The notes: generated by a model not told the origin, from the sequence alone. Shown: positions 8,117 to 16,216, numbered from the stretch's first letter. The stretch is 26,645 nucleotides of DNA from CAZMVY01 sp964617875 (GCA_964617875.1 CAZUAI010000078.1:1-26645); one strand, 5' to 3'. A program made the numbers and translations.

Positions 8117-11100
8117 GTGCTGAAGAAGGTTCTGCTTGCCGTATCGACGTTCGCGATTGCCGTGCTCCTGTTCGCGATCTATCAGTGGCAGGAGAAGGCC
8201 CCGCCGCGCGTCGCCGAACGAATCGTGCCTCAGCAAAGCCCCGCGACGCAGATGGAGCCGGATGCCAAGCGGCTGAAGGTTCGTGGGATCGATGTGCCGC
8301 CGGGCGAAAAACCACTGGCTGTCATCTACGACAATCGCGGGCGACCCAAAATCCAGTTCCGTTCCGACAAGTGGTATCCGCTGTCGGAGAGCGAGATGCA
8401 CATGACCCGGCCGGACATCCGGCTGATCCTGCCCGGCGGCGAACCCGTCCAGGCGACGGCGGACGAGGGTCAGGTCGTGGTCGTGAAGGAGGAGAACAAC
8501 AACTACAACCCCAAGCGGGGCTGGATGCAGGGCAACGTCCACATCGTGATCGACCGGACGGACGAGAAATGGCGCGAGAAGAACCCCGATCGCGCATTGC
8601 CGGAGCAGCACCCGGAATACGTTGTTCACCTGTGGCTTGAGGACCTGCGGTTCGACCTGGATCTGGCCCGTCTGGAGAGCAGCGGGGCCATCCGGATCCA
8701 GAGCCACGACGCGACGGTGGAGGGCACAGAGCTCGTGCTGGCGTGGAACGAGGTGGATCGGCGGATCGATCTGCTCGAGATCGCCATGGGCAAGCGGATG
8801 GAGCTTCGCCGCGATGCCGGTCTGGTGGAGTTCGCGATGCCCGGCTCCGAACGTGAACAGCGGACGCGGGCCGCCGCCGCGGGTCGGCCGCAGACCCGGG
8901 CCGTGGCGCAGGCGCCCCCGCACGGGCGCGTGCCGGCGGCTGCCGCGGCACCTGCTACAAGGCCGTCGCGAAAGGCTGCTGCGCCGGAGTCGCGCCCGGC
9001 AGAGCTGTCGGGCGAGGATCTCTTCGTGGACGTGACGAAGAACCGCAACCTCCGGCCCAGGAGCGATCGGATCGACACGTACACGGCCGTGTTCGCCGGG
9101 CCCGTCGCCGTTTCGCAGAAGCGGGGCGAGGTCGATCTCGGCCGGCTGACCGGGAACATGCTGGAACTGCTGTTTGACTTCGGCGAAGCGCAGAAGGAGG
9201 CCGCCGATGTGCGTCCGCAGGATGCGGAGAAACCGGCGACGAGCGCGCCGGCCGTCGCCTCGGCCCCGGCGGTGCCGCCGGAGGCGCAGTCCAGGATCGA
9301 GCTGGTGTGGTCCGGCAAGATGACCATCCATCCCGCCCCGGCGGACAAGAACGCGCGGGCCGGTCAGCGGTTCCACGCCGTGGCCACGGGCAGCGTGACC
9401 GTGACCAAGGGGACGAGCAAGGCCGAATGCGATCGCCTGGAGTTTCACAACGAGACCGAGCAGGCCTGGCTGAGCGGTTCGGTCCGGATGCGGACGGCCG
9501 AAGGGCGGGAGATGGCCGGCGAGAAGATCTTCTACGACCGGCGCGGCGGTCTCGCACGGATTGACGGTCCGGGCTCGATGACCGACCCGGCGCGCGAGCT
9601 GGCGGGGCCGGTCGCCGCTCCCGGTTCGAAGCGGCCGCAGGCGGATGCGGCGCTGGAAACCGCCGCGTCGTCGGACAGTCAGGCGGAGCGCGCGGTGGTC
9701 CGCTGGACGAAGAGCGTCGAGCTGAAGTTCGGGTTGGCTCGGCAGTCCGTAGCCGATGTTCGGACCGCGCAGACGGTGGCGCAGGAGAAGGAGTACCTGC
9801 AGCATGCCCGCTTCGTCGGCGACGTCGAGATGTCGCAGCCCGGGCGTTCGATGCGTGCGGACGAGATCGTGCTGTTTTTCGCCGAGCCGCCCGGGCAGGC
9901 CGCCGCGGCCGAGCAGTTGGCCGTCGCGATCGCCCGCGCGGTCGCGACGCAGCCGGAGAAGCAGGCGGCCCTCGCCGCGGACCTGGGGAAGGCGATCCGC
10001 GAGCTGGTTACGGCTTCGGCTGATGCGCAAGCGGCGGGGGGGCAGGCTGTGGCCCGCGCGGTCGCGGACCATGCGGCGGCACGGCCGGAAGACCGGGATG
10101 CGATTGCCGGTACGGTCGGCACGGCCATCGGGCGGCTCTTGACGGCACCGCCGTCGGAGCAGGCAACGGCCGCCGAGCATTTTGCGAAGACCGTTGCCGA
10201 TCTGGGCTCGGGGCCGCCGGCGGAGAAGGCCGCCGCCGTGGCGCGACTGACGAAGGCGATTGCCGGGCTGGTGGCCCCGGCTCCGGGGACTGAAGACGTG
10301 GTCGTGTCCGATCGCCTCGAGCGGATGACGGCGCGCGGCCGCGTGCGATTCCAGAGCCGCGACGACGTTGTGGCAGCGGACGAACTGGTCGTCACAATGA
10401 CGGTCGATACCGAGGGCCGCAATGTCCCCGCGCGAGCAGAGGCGCGCGGGGCCGTGTCTGCCAGCCAGAAGGAGCGACGGATCACGGCGAAGGACCGGCT
10501 GATGGTGGAACTGGCGTCGGTTCCGGCGCCGCCGTTGCCGCCGCTGGACCGGAATGTCGTCGCCGCCCGGGCGCGGGCAAAGGGGATGGACCCGGCGAAG
10601 ATCGACTGGGACGCCCTCGAGGCGAAGCGGAAGAACCGGCGGGAGCTGGGCGTCGTGCGGCTGGAGGCGTTCGGCGATGTGAAGACGACGGACCCGGCGG
10701 AGAAACTGAGCGTTTCGGCCGAGGAGCTTCACTGCTGGATGCCGGACGGGCGGCAGATTGAGCGGGCCCTCGTGGTCGGGGCTCCCGGTCGTGAGGCGGA
10801 GGTCGAGGTGGATGACCGTTATGTTCGCGCCCCGACCGTGCAGCTCGACATGAAGGCGCAGCGGGCCGAGGTCGCGTCGGCGGGCCTGCTGCGGTTCCGG
10901 AGCTACCAGGACCTGGGCGGGGAGCGCCTCAAGGAGCCCGTGCCGGTCACGATTTCGTGGTCGAAGAGCATGACGATGGACGGCGCCCAGAACACGGGCC
11001 TGTTCGTCGGCGATGTTCACGCGGTGAGCCGCGACACAGTCGTCGATTGCCGGGAGCTGCGTGTGGCGTTCGCGGACATCCCGACGCCCGCCGAGGGGAC

Positions 11101-12013
11101 GCCCACGACGGCGCCCGTGGACCGGTACTGGATCTTCGGCCCACTGGCCAAGCTGATCACAGACCGTTCCGCGAAGAACGGCGGATCGCGCGACCTCATG
11201 GGCGGGGGCCGGAAGCGGCCCGTGCAGATGCTGGCCGTGGGCGATGCGCGGGCGCTGTCCACGAGCATGGACGCCAAGGACCGTTCGCGGATCCTGAGCC
11301 GCATGCAGATCGACGGGCCGCAACTCGTACTCGACCTGGAGTCGGACCAGATGCGCGTGGACGGGGCGGGCCACCTTCTCATCGAGGATTACCGGTTGCC
11401 GGCGGCGCGGCGCCGGACCGCGGTCGGCAAGGCGGCCGCCGGACGCGACCCCTTCGGAAGCGGCCTGGAGGTGCAGAGCCCCAGCCAGACGCTGTTCACG
11501 TGGCAGAATGCGATGTCGTTTTTCGCGGGGCGGGGCCTGGCGGTCTTCGACCGCGATGTGACGATGACGCATCTGAGCGGCCCGGCGATCAAACTCAGCG
11601 GGGCGCTCGCGACGGCGATGAAGGTGGATGTGGCGAAGCTGCAGGCGCTGAAGGCCCGACGCGCCGGGCTGCGTTGCGACAACCTGATGGTCGAGTTCTT
11701 CCGCGATCGCACCGCAAAGCACCCGGATGATCCGACACCGCTGGCCGGGGCGACGGAATTGAAGCTGTTGCGCGCCACCGGGCGGGCCCGCATGGAGGAG
11801 GGGACGCGTTCTGTCGAGGGTGATTTGATCACGTTCAATCGGGCCAACAACGTGATCCGCGTGTTCGGCTCCCCCGATTCCCCTGCACAACTGCTGGATC
11901 AGGACGAGGCGAGCGGGAAACTCTGGCGATGGTGGGGCGAGAGCGTTACGTACAACATCGAGACCGGACAGATCGATGCCGACTGGTCGGTCGTCTCCGC
12001 GACGGGCGGATAG
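8117..12013 (+). CDS. OstA/LptC-like envelope protein with an internal helical repeat array
   Basis: The 1298-residue product starts at GTG, 6 bases after GAGGGA. Residues about 4-22 form a hydrophobic anchor, so most of the protein should lie in the periplasm. The next ~250 residues resemble an LptC-like beta fold. Several OstA-type segments follow, in which a modified strand pattern recurs, for example VATGSVTVTKGTSKAECD then LEFHNETEQAWLSGSVRM, and again around 10320-10420 (MTARGRVRFQSRDDVV). In the Lpt system such folds bridge the periplasm and shield lipopolysaccharide acyl chains. By analogy this protein may move lipopolysaccharide or another lipid, but the substrate is inferred. It is far longer than LptA or LptC. 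Residues 595-726 are an alanine-rich insert of three repeats. It is probably monocistronic. Confidence 0.75.
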   Translation: MLKKVLLAVSTFAIAVLLFAIYQWQEKAPPRVAERIVPQQSPATQMEPDAKRLKVRGIDVPPGEKPLAVIYDNRGRPKIQFRSDKWYPLSESEMHMTRPDIRLILPGGEPVQATADEGQVVVVKEENNNYNPKRGWMQGNVHIVIDRTDEKWREKNPDRALPEQHPEYVVHLWLEDLRFDLDLARLESSGAIRIQSHDATVEGTELVLAWNEVDRRIDLLEIAMGKRMELRRDAGLVEFAMPGSEREQRTRAAAAGRPQTRAVAQAPPHGRVPAAAAAPATRPSRKAAAPESRPAELSGEDLFVDVTKNRNLRPRSDRIDTYTAVFAGPVAVSQKRGEVDLGRLTGNMLELLFDFGEAQKEAADVRPQDAEKPATSAPAVASAPAVPPEAQSRIELVWSGKMTIHPAPADKNARAGQRFHAVATGSVTVTKGTSKAECDRLEFHNETEQAWLSGSVRMRTAEGREMAGEKIFYDRRGGLARIDGPGSMTDPARELAGPVAAPGSKRPQADAALETAASSDSQAERAVVRWTKSVELKFGLARQSVADVRTAQTVAQEKEYLQHARFVGDVEMSQPGRSMRADEIVLFFAEPPGQAAAAEQLAVAIARAVATQPEKQAALAADLGKAIRELVTASADAQAAGGQAVARAVADHAAARPEDRDAIAGTVGTAIGRLLTAPPSEQATAAEHFAKTVADLGSGPPAEKAAAVARLTKAIAGLVAPAPGTEDVVVSDRLERMTARGRVRFQSRDDVVAADELVVTMTVDTEGRNVPARAEARGAVSASQKERRITAKDRLMVELASVPAPPLPPLDRNVVAARARAKGMDPAKIDWDALEAKRKNRRELGVVRLEAFGDVKTTDPAEKLSVSAEELHCWMPDGRQIERALVVGAPGREAEVEVDDRYVRAPTVQLDMKAQRAEVASAGLLRFRSYQDLGGERLKEPVPVTISWSKSMTMDGAQNTGLFVGDVHAVSRDTVVDCRELRVAFADIPTPAEGTPTTAPVDRYWIFGPLAKLITDRSAKNGGSRDLMGGGRKRPVQMLAVGDARALSTSMDAKDRSRILSRMQIDGPQLVLDLESDQMRVDGAGHLLIEDYRLPAARRRTAVGKAAAGRDPFGSGLEVQSPSQTLFTWQNAMSFFAGRGLAVFDRDVTMTHLSGPAIKLSGALATAMKVDVAKLQALKARRAGLRCDNLMVEFFRDRTAKHPDDPTPLAGATELKLLRATGRARMEEGTRSVEGDLITFNRANNVIRVFGSPDSPAQLLDQDEASGKLWRWWGESVTYNIETGQIDADWSVVSATGG
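9899..10294 (+). repeat. Three tandem 44-residue coding repeats in the OstA-like gene
   Basis: Three consecutive 132-bp units (9899-10030, 10031-10162, 10163-10294) encode residues 595-638, 639-682 and 683-726. They align without gaps. Shared positions include Ala8, Ala12, Pro19, Ala24, Ala32-Ile33 and Leu36; Val-Ala-Asp at 11-13 occurs in units 2 and 3. The composition (Ala, Glu, Lys, Leu, Ile) predicts paired helices, in contrast to the beta-rich segments on either side. Nucleotide identity between units is low, so the duplication is old. Confidence 0.75.
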
Positions 12014-12186
12014 GTTGCCGTCTGCTTCCCTGTGCCGGGCAGCGTGATGGTGTCTTCGCCTCAATTCGACCGGATCGGCAGTGAACGATTGCCTTGCACC
12101 GGCAGCCGCCTACCATTGAATAGAGAGGCGTGGTGCGGGAGCGAATGGGCTGACTCCCGCCGCACACGCCCGCAAAGGAAACGCAG

Positions 12187-12222
12187 GCGACCGCGAAGAC
12201 GGGTGCGCTTTCTTCCGGTCGC
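12187..12222. terminator. Long intergenic hairpin, possible terminator
   Basis: GCGACCG (12187-12193) pairs with CGGTCGC (12216-12222), and inside it GAAGA (12195-12199) pairs with TCTTC (12211-12215). This gives a 12-bp stem with one bulged C and an 11-base loop. On the minus strand it lies 24 bases after the stop of the doubtful ORF 12247-12417 and is followed by a modest T-rich stretch (GCGTTTCCTTT). On the plus strand it is 173 bases beyond the OstA-like stop and has no T-run. It may be a minus-strand terminator or part of a structured RNA. Confidence 0.4.
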
Positions 12223-12246
12223 GGGTTGCCAAGGGCATCGAGGGAA

Positions 12247-12417
12247 TCAGAGTTCAGCGGCCCGGTCGCGGTAGCGAGAGCTGAATTCGCGGCAGTCGTC
12301 GTTGTGCCATTTCTCCCCGAACGGCGATGTGCCCCGGGCAGGGCGGATCGCCCGGCGCTTGTCTCGCGTTCGTGTCCGCGACGGGGTTTCGGTTCGTGCG
12401 AGCCGTGAGCGTCGCAT
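12247..12417 (-). CDS. Doubtful small ORF, 56 residues
   Basis: This leftward frame encodes a basic N-terminal half and ends with a plausible protein-like stretch (GEKWHNDDCREFSSRYRDR). The C-R-x5-R-x-R arrangement loosely recalls tails of small zinc-ribbon proteins, but only one cysteine is present. Third codon positions are G or C in most of the last 20 codons, as in real genes here. Against it: no ribosome binding site precedes the ATG, the first half has mixed codon use, and no family is recognised. A hairpin shortly after the stop is the only contextual support. It could be the tail of a decayed gene. Confidence 0.18.
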   Translation of the reverse strand: MRRSRLARTETPSRTRTRDKRRAIRPARGTSPFGEKWHNDDCREFSSRYRDRAAEL

Positions 12418-12720
12418 CGTGGTGATCTTCTGGCTCGAAGGTGTTTCGGCCGGAGGCCGATCTGCAGGATCCAGCCGACGTCGGTGCAGGTTGGCTTGCC
12501 GTTCGATGCTTTCCGGTGGGGTATTCTGTCGGAGCGATGTGGGCGGCGGGTCGCCGTGGTCGATCGGTCGCCCACGGGGGAGCCGCTCAGCGTTTGAGGG
12601 ATTGGAGCAGGACGTCGGGCGGAATGCGCCGGCTTGACGGTTCGGTCTGTTGGCAGCCTGGCCGGTCGTCCACGCGATATTCCGCACGGCGGTCCGGCAT
12701 CATCCGTTCGGTTCGGATAC

Positions 12721-12742
12721 CCCTGGGTCAGCCGAACCAGGG
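12721..12742 (-). terminator. Second hairpin downstream of the coiled-coil gene
   Basis: CCCTGG and CCAGGG form a perfect 6-bp stem around a 10-base loop. On the minus strand it lies 10 bases beyond the hairpin at 12753-12772. Together they could form a tandem stop signal after the coiled-coil gene, although no T-run is visible. Confidence 0.3.
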
Positions 12743-12752
12743 CAGCGACGGT

Positions 12753-12772
12753 CTGCGGCAGGGGGGCCGCAG
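12753..12772 (-). terminator. GC-rich hairpin after the coiled-coil gene
   Basis: CTGCGGC (12753-12759) and GCCGCAG (12766-12772) form a perfect 7-bp stem with a 6-base loop. It sits 28 bases beyond the TAG stop of the leftward coiled-coil gene, a typical terminator distance. A T-run is missing on the minus strand. On the plus strand the following bases are partly T-rich (GTTGTTATTGT), so it could also stop rightward transcription. Confidence 0.4.
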
Positions 12773-12800
12773 GCCGTTGTTATTGTCGCGACGGCGGTGC

Positions 12801-15239
12801 CTACTTGCCCCAGGGCCATCGTCGTTTGGCCGGCTCGGGCGGTTCGGCTCGGCTGGGGGCGGCGGGTCGGTTGCGAATCTGGGCGAGGAGTTCCGCGTCC
12901 GTCTTCTTTGACCCGGCGAGCCGGCGGAGCATCCGCAGTTTCTCTCGGGTCTCGGGGTCGAGCGATTGGATGTCTACGGATTCGGTCTGCGTGGCCGTTG
13001 CTGGAACAGCCGGCGGTTGCGAAGCGGCCGTGCCGGCCTCTTGTTGTACGGCTGCGCCAACCGGCGGCGCTGCATCGGAGGCCGCCCGGCTGGCGGTGTC
13101 AGCCGGCGTCGGCTGTGTGTCCTTCGCCGTCGCATCGCGGGGTGTTTCGGCGGAGCGGCCCGGAACGTCGGATGAGGAGGGTGGGGGGCTGTTCAGCAAC
13201 GCTTCCTGCTGGGCGAGCCGTTCTTCACGGACGCGGAGCAGTTCCGCGGACGCCTCGGTCTGCTGCCGCTGGGTATTCACTTCGTCGGCGTGCTTCTGAA
13301 TCTCCCGCTCCCGGGCCTCCAGTTCGGCGGCACGTTGCTCGATCTCCTTCAGTCGCGTTTCAAGCTGCCTCGCCTGAGCATCGAGTTCGGCCTTGCGTGC
13401 ATCGAACGCCTTCCGGTCCGCATCGGCAGCAGACCGCACGGAACCGAGTTCGCTCGACTGCTTGTCGATCTCCCGCTCCCGGGCCTCCACTTCGGCGGCG
13501 CGTCTCTCGATCTCCTTCACTCGCGTTTCGAGCTGCCTCGCCTGAGCATCGAGTTCGGCCTTGCGTGCATCGAACGCCTTCCGGTCCGCATCGGCAGCAG
13601 ACCGCACGGAACCGAGTTCGCTCGACTGCTTCTCGATGGCCTGCTGGCGGGCTTCCAGTTCGGCGGCACGTTGCTCGATCTCCTTCAGGCGGACCTCAAT
13701 CTGGCTGGATTGCGCCTCCAGTTCGGCGTTGCGCGTCGCGGCCGTCCGCCGGTCGTGTTCGACGTCCGCCCGTGCCTTGTTGAGTTCGTCGTGCTGCTTC
13801 TCGAGCGTCTGCTGCCGGGCGTCGATCTCTGCGGCCAGTTTCTCGATTTCGTGGCGGCGCGATTCGATTTGCCTGGCCGTCGTTTCGAGTTCGGCCCTTC
13901 GTGCGTCGAGGGCCTGCCGGTCGGCGTCTGCGGCCGTCTTCGCGGAGCCGAGGTTCTCGTGCTGCTTCTCGATGGTCTGCTGCCGGGCCTCCAGGGCGGC
14001 GGCGCGTTGCTCGACCTCCGTGCTCCGGTCTTCGAGCTGCCGCAGCCGGGCGTCGAGTTCGGCGTTACGCGTCTCGATGCTCCTCTTCTCGCACTCGACG
14101 GCCGACCGGGCGGCACTCAGCTCCGCGTACTGCTTCTCGACGGCCTGCTGCCGGGCGTCCAGCTCGGCGATCCGCTTCTCGAGGTCCCGTTGCCGGGCGT
14201 CGATCTGCTGCGACCGGCTGTCCAGCTCGCTTCGGCGGACCTCAATGGCGGCCGACTGCCTGGCCAGTTCGGCGTTCCGGGCTTCGAGGGCCTTGCGTTC
14301 CGCATCGACGGCAGCGCGGACCGTGCTGAGTTCGTCGCATTGCTTTTCAATGGTGCGCTGCCGGGCCGTCAGATCGGCAGCCTGCTGCTCGATTTCCCTC
14401 TGTCTCGAGTCCAGCTGCTGCGCCCGGGCGTCCAACTCTCTTCGCCGCGTCTCGGCCGCCGCTGCCGTCTCGGCCAGCTCGGTCTTTCGAGCATCGAGAG
14501 CCTTGCGATCCTGGACGATGCCGGCGGCCGCCGCCTCGAGGTCGCGTCGTTGCTGCTCGATGGCTTTCTGCAGGGCGTCCAACTCGGCCTTGCGCGTTTC
14601 GACCGCCTTCCGGTCCGCGTCGATGGCGGCGCGGGCGGCGGCGAGTTCGTCCCGCTGCCTCGCGACGGCGTGCTGGCGGGCGGCGAAATCGTCAGCCTGT
14701 TTTTGGAGTTCCCTCTCTCTCGCCTCGATCTGCTGTGTTCGGGCTTCGAGTTCGTTGCGGCGGCTTTCGATCGACAGGGCCTGCGCCGCGAGGTCGGCGC
14801 GAACGGCTTCGATTGCCTTGCGGTCGGCCTCGGCGGCGATCTGTTCGGCGGTCAGACGCTCGTGGTCCTTTTCAAACGCCCGCTGCCGTGCGTCCAACTC
14901 GGACGTCCGCTTTTCGATCTCCCTCTGCTGCGATGCGATTTCCTGCGAGCGGGCCTCGAGTTCGGTACGGCGGTCTTCGAGCTGGCGGGTGCGTTCGGCA
15001 AGCTCCGTCTGGCGTTGTTCGATCTCCTGGCGCTGCGCGTTGAGTTGCCGCTGCTGTTCGGCCAGGCGGGCGGCCTGTTTCTGGACGCTCTCCTGCGAAC
15101 GGTGGACCTGCACATACGACGATGCAAGCTGGTTCTGCAGCGAGGCGAGTTTCGCTTCGATCGCCCCCAGCGCGGAATCAAGCGGCTCCTCCGCCGGAGG
15201 GGTATTTGCCGGTTGTGTGTTCGGCTTGCTGCCGACCAT
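12801..15239 (-). CDS. Long repetitive coiled-coil protein, 812 residues
   Basis: No known enzyme domain is visible. Residues about 22-682 are almost entirely predicted coiled coil, rich in Glu, Arg, Ala, Gln and Leu. An Asp/Glu-Arg-Lys-like mark recurs with Arg (or its equivalent) at 140, 210, 245, 315, 385, 441, 497, 553 and 609. The steps are 70, 35, 70, 70, 56, 56, 56 and 56, all multiples of seven. A Pro/Ala/Thr-rich linker (about 684-755) leads to a charged C-terminal block (LDPETREKLRMLRRLAG) and the end PAKRRWPWGK. There is no signal peptide or membrane helix, so it is probably cytoplasmic. The ATG follows GGGAGG with 8 bases between. A structural or scaffold role, such as a filament-like element, is inference. 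It diverges from surE across 218 bp. Confidence 0.85.
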   Translation of the reverse strand: MVGSKPNTQPANTPPAEEPLDSALGAIEAKLASLQNQLASSYVQVHRSQESVQKQAARLAEQQRQLNAQRQEIEQRQTELAERTRQLEDRRTELEARSQEIASQQREIEKRTSELDARQRAFEKDHERLTAEQIAAEADRKAIEAVRADLAAQALSIESRRNELEARTQQIEARERELQKQADDFAARQHAVARQRDELAAARAAIDADRKAVETRKAELDALQKAIEQQRRDLEAAAAGIVQDRKALDARKTELAETAAAAETRRRELDARAQQLDSRQREIEQQAADLTARQRTIEKQCDELSTVRAAVDAERKALEARNAELARQSAAIEVRRSELDSRSQQIDARQRDLEKRIAELDARQQAVEKQYAELSAARSAVECEKRSIETRNAELDARLRQLEDRSTEVEQRAAALEARQQTIEKQHENLGSAKTAADADRQALDARRAELETTARQIESRRHEIEKLAAEIDARQQTLEKQHDELNKARADVEHDRRTAATRNAELEAQSSQIEVRLKEIEQRAAELEARQQAIEKQSSELGSVRSAADADRKAFDARKAELDAQARQLETRVKEIERRAAEVEAREREIDKQSSELGSVRSAADADRKAFDARKAELDAQARQLETRLKEIEQRAAELEAREREIQKHADEVNTQRQQTEASAELLRVREERLAQQEALLNSPPPSSSDVPGRSAETPRDATAKDTQPTPADTASRAASDAAPPVGAAVQQEAGTAASQPPAVPATATQTESVDIQSLDPETREKLRMLRRLAGSKKTDAELLAQIRNRPAAPSRAEPPEPAKRRWPWGK
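13363..13631 (-). repeat. 168-bp tandem duplication in the coiled-coil gene
   Basis: Bases 13363-13463 and 13531-13631 are identical over 101 bp, exactly 168 bp apart. They encode the same 56-residue unit (around Arg553 and Arg609). Sequence on either side of the identical block is similar but not identical. The other units of the protein have diverged much more, so this copy is recent or was homogenised by gene conversion. Confidence 0.9.
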
Positions 15240-15368
15240 ATCGGTTGCCTCCCGGGGACTCCCGTCGCCCGCCGCGCTGGATTCGCGGTGCCGCTTGCGT
15301 CACAAAGCGCTCCCGACCATCATTGGGGCCGGGCCGCTGCGACGGCGAAGCTGCACGGGCCGAGAGTG

Positions 15369-15383
15369 AGGTTTGGGAAACCT
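15369..15383. repeat. Inverted repeat in the surE upstream region
   Basis: AGGTTT, GGG, AAACCT form a perfect 6-bp inverted repeat in the 218-bp region between the divergent coiled-coil and surE genes. It could be an operator half-site pair or a chance match. No regulator gene is adjacent. Confidence 0.25.
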
Positions 15384-15457
15384 GGCTAAGGACTCAATAC
15401 GATTCAAGGGCTGTCCGGGCAAGCTCGGCGCGGGGAAGGGAATGGCCGGCGGATAAC

Positions 15458-16210
15458 ATGGCTACGTGCGCAATCACGAACGATGACGGGATCGACGCGC
15501 CGGGACTCCGTGCGCTTTATGGGGCGTTGCGGGGCCTGATTGAGGTGGTCATCGTGGCTCCCGCTGTCGAGTGGAGCGGTTCGGGACACGGCGCGCCGTC
15601 GTCGGCACGCTCGGTGCTCGTCGAGAGGCGAAGCGAGCCGTACCTTGGAAACGTGTTCGTTGTCCATTCGCACCCGGCGGATTGTGTCCGCCTGGCATTG
15701 AGCACCCTGCTGGAGCGGCGACCGGCAGTCGTTGTTGCTGGCATCAATCGCGGAGGCAACGTCGGGGTCGACGCCTACTATTCCGGTACGGTTGCGGCGG
15801 CACGCGAAGCAGCGATTCTGGGGTGTTCCGGCATCGCGGTCTCGCAGCTCGTTCGGAAGGAACTGCCGGACGACTGGGATGCCGCGGAACGCATGGCCCG
15901 CCAGGTTCTGGAGTATTTGCTGCCCGAGGCTCTCGGTTCCGGGCGACCTCGGCTTTGGAACGTCAACCTGCCTCATCTGGCCGCCCCTCGTTCCCCATCG
16001 GGAACCGCTCATGTGCCCTTGGCGACAACGCCGCTGGACATTCGCTATGTGCAGGAGTCCAGGGATGATGGACGCGAATCGTATCGTTATGCCGGGGCCT
16101 ACCTCGGTCGGGCGAGACCCCCAGGGAGCGATGTCGATCGCTTATTCGACGACTGGGTAACCATTAGCGAAATGACCTTGGGGATGTCCAGCGTGGGCTC
16201 AGGTTCCTGA
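15458..16210 (+). CDS. surE: 5'-nucleotidase SurE
   Basis: SurE is a metal-dependent phosphatase acting on nucleoside 5'-monophosphates (and in some species 3'-monophosphates or polyphosphate) in the cytoplasm. The 250-residue length is normal. The N-terminus ITNDDGIDAPGL supplies metal ligands Asp9 and Asp10. Ser40 (EWSGSGHG) and Asn97 (VVAGINRGGNVG) complete the set. The family motifs HPADCV (72-77) and YSGTVAAAREAA are also present. The frame is open far upstream, but the ATG at 15458 fits the family start exactly; only a weak GGCGGA precedes it. The usual Asp of the VAPDR motif is Ala here, a mild deviation. It diverges from the coiled-coil gene and is followed by a small acidic protein and a diguanylate cyclase. 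Confidence 0.94.
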   Translation: MATCAITNDDGIDAPGLRALYGALRGLIEVVIVAPAVEWSGSGHGAPSSARSVLVERRSEPYLGNVFVVHSHPADCVRLALSTLLERRPAVVVAGINRGGNVGVDAYYSGTVAAAREAAILGCSGIAVSQLVRKELPDDWDAAERMARQVLEYLLPEALGSGRPRLWNVNLPHLAAPRSPSGTAHVPLATTPLDIRYVQESRDDGRESYRYAGAYLGRARPPGSDVDRLFDDWVTISEMTLGMSSVGSGS

Positions 16211-16216
16211 GGAACC
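16198..16216 (+). repeat. Overlapping inverted repeats around the surE stop codon
   Basis: GGTTCC and GGAACC (16202-16207, 16211-16216) form a 6-bp stem whose 3-base loop is the TGA stop codon. An alternative stem, CTCAGG/CCTGAG (16198-16203, 16206-16211), overlaps it. The two folds exclude each other. No T-run follows, so an intrinsic terminator is not well supported. Confidence 0.45.

Larger units (their letters stand above)
12014..12800. other. 787-bp gap between convergent genes
   Basis: No convincing protein gene fills this interval. It contains three hairpins (12187-12222, 12721-12742, 12753-12772) and one doubtful small leftward ORF (12247-12417). Other open frames here are arginine-rich, lack ribosome binding sites and resemble translations of noncoding GC-rich DNA. 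The size is large for a convergent gap, so a decayed gene or a small RNA is possible. Confidence 0.6.

Noticed and set aside
7973..12064. A 1363-codon open frame antisense to the OstA-like gene, longer than the sense gene
   Set aside because: Its translation is dominated by Arg, His, Leu and Pro with no domain. It mirrors the high-GC codon pattern of the sense gene, which has a promoter, a ribosome binding site and an N-terminal anchor.
12302..12637. A 111-codon rightward frame in the large convergent gap
   Set aside because: Arg/Ser/Gly-rich translation, no ribosome binding site, no motif and mixed codon use; it looks like noncoding GC-rich DNA.
13290..15389. Two long plus-strand frames (699 and 602 codons) antisense to the coiled-coil gene
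   Set aside because: Their apparent repeats (LPLPGLQFGG, and Ser/Ala/Arg-rich units) are only the reverse reading of the coiled-coil repeats. The minus-strand gene has a strong ribosome binding site and clear heptads.
15372..15402. A promoter for surE (TTGGGA with TACGAT)
   Set aside because: The spacing is 19 bases and the -35 match is poor, so it is not reported as a promoter.
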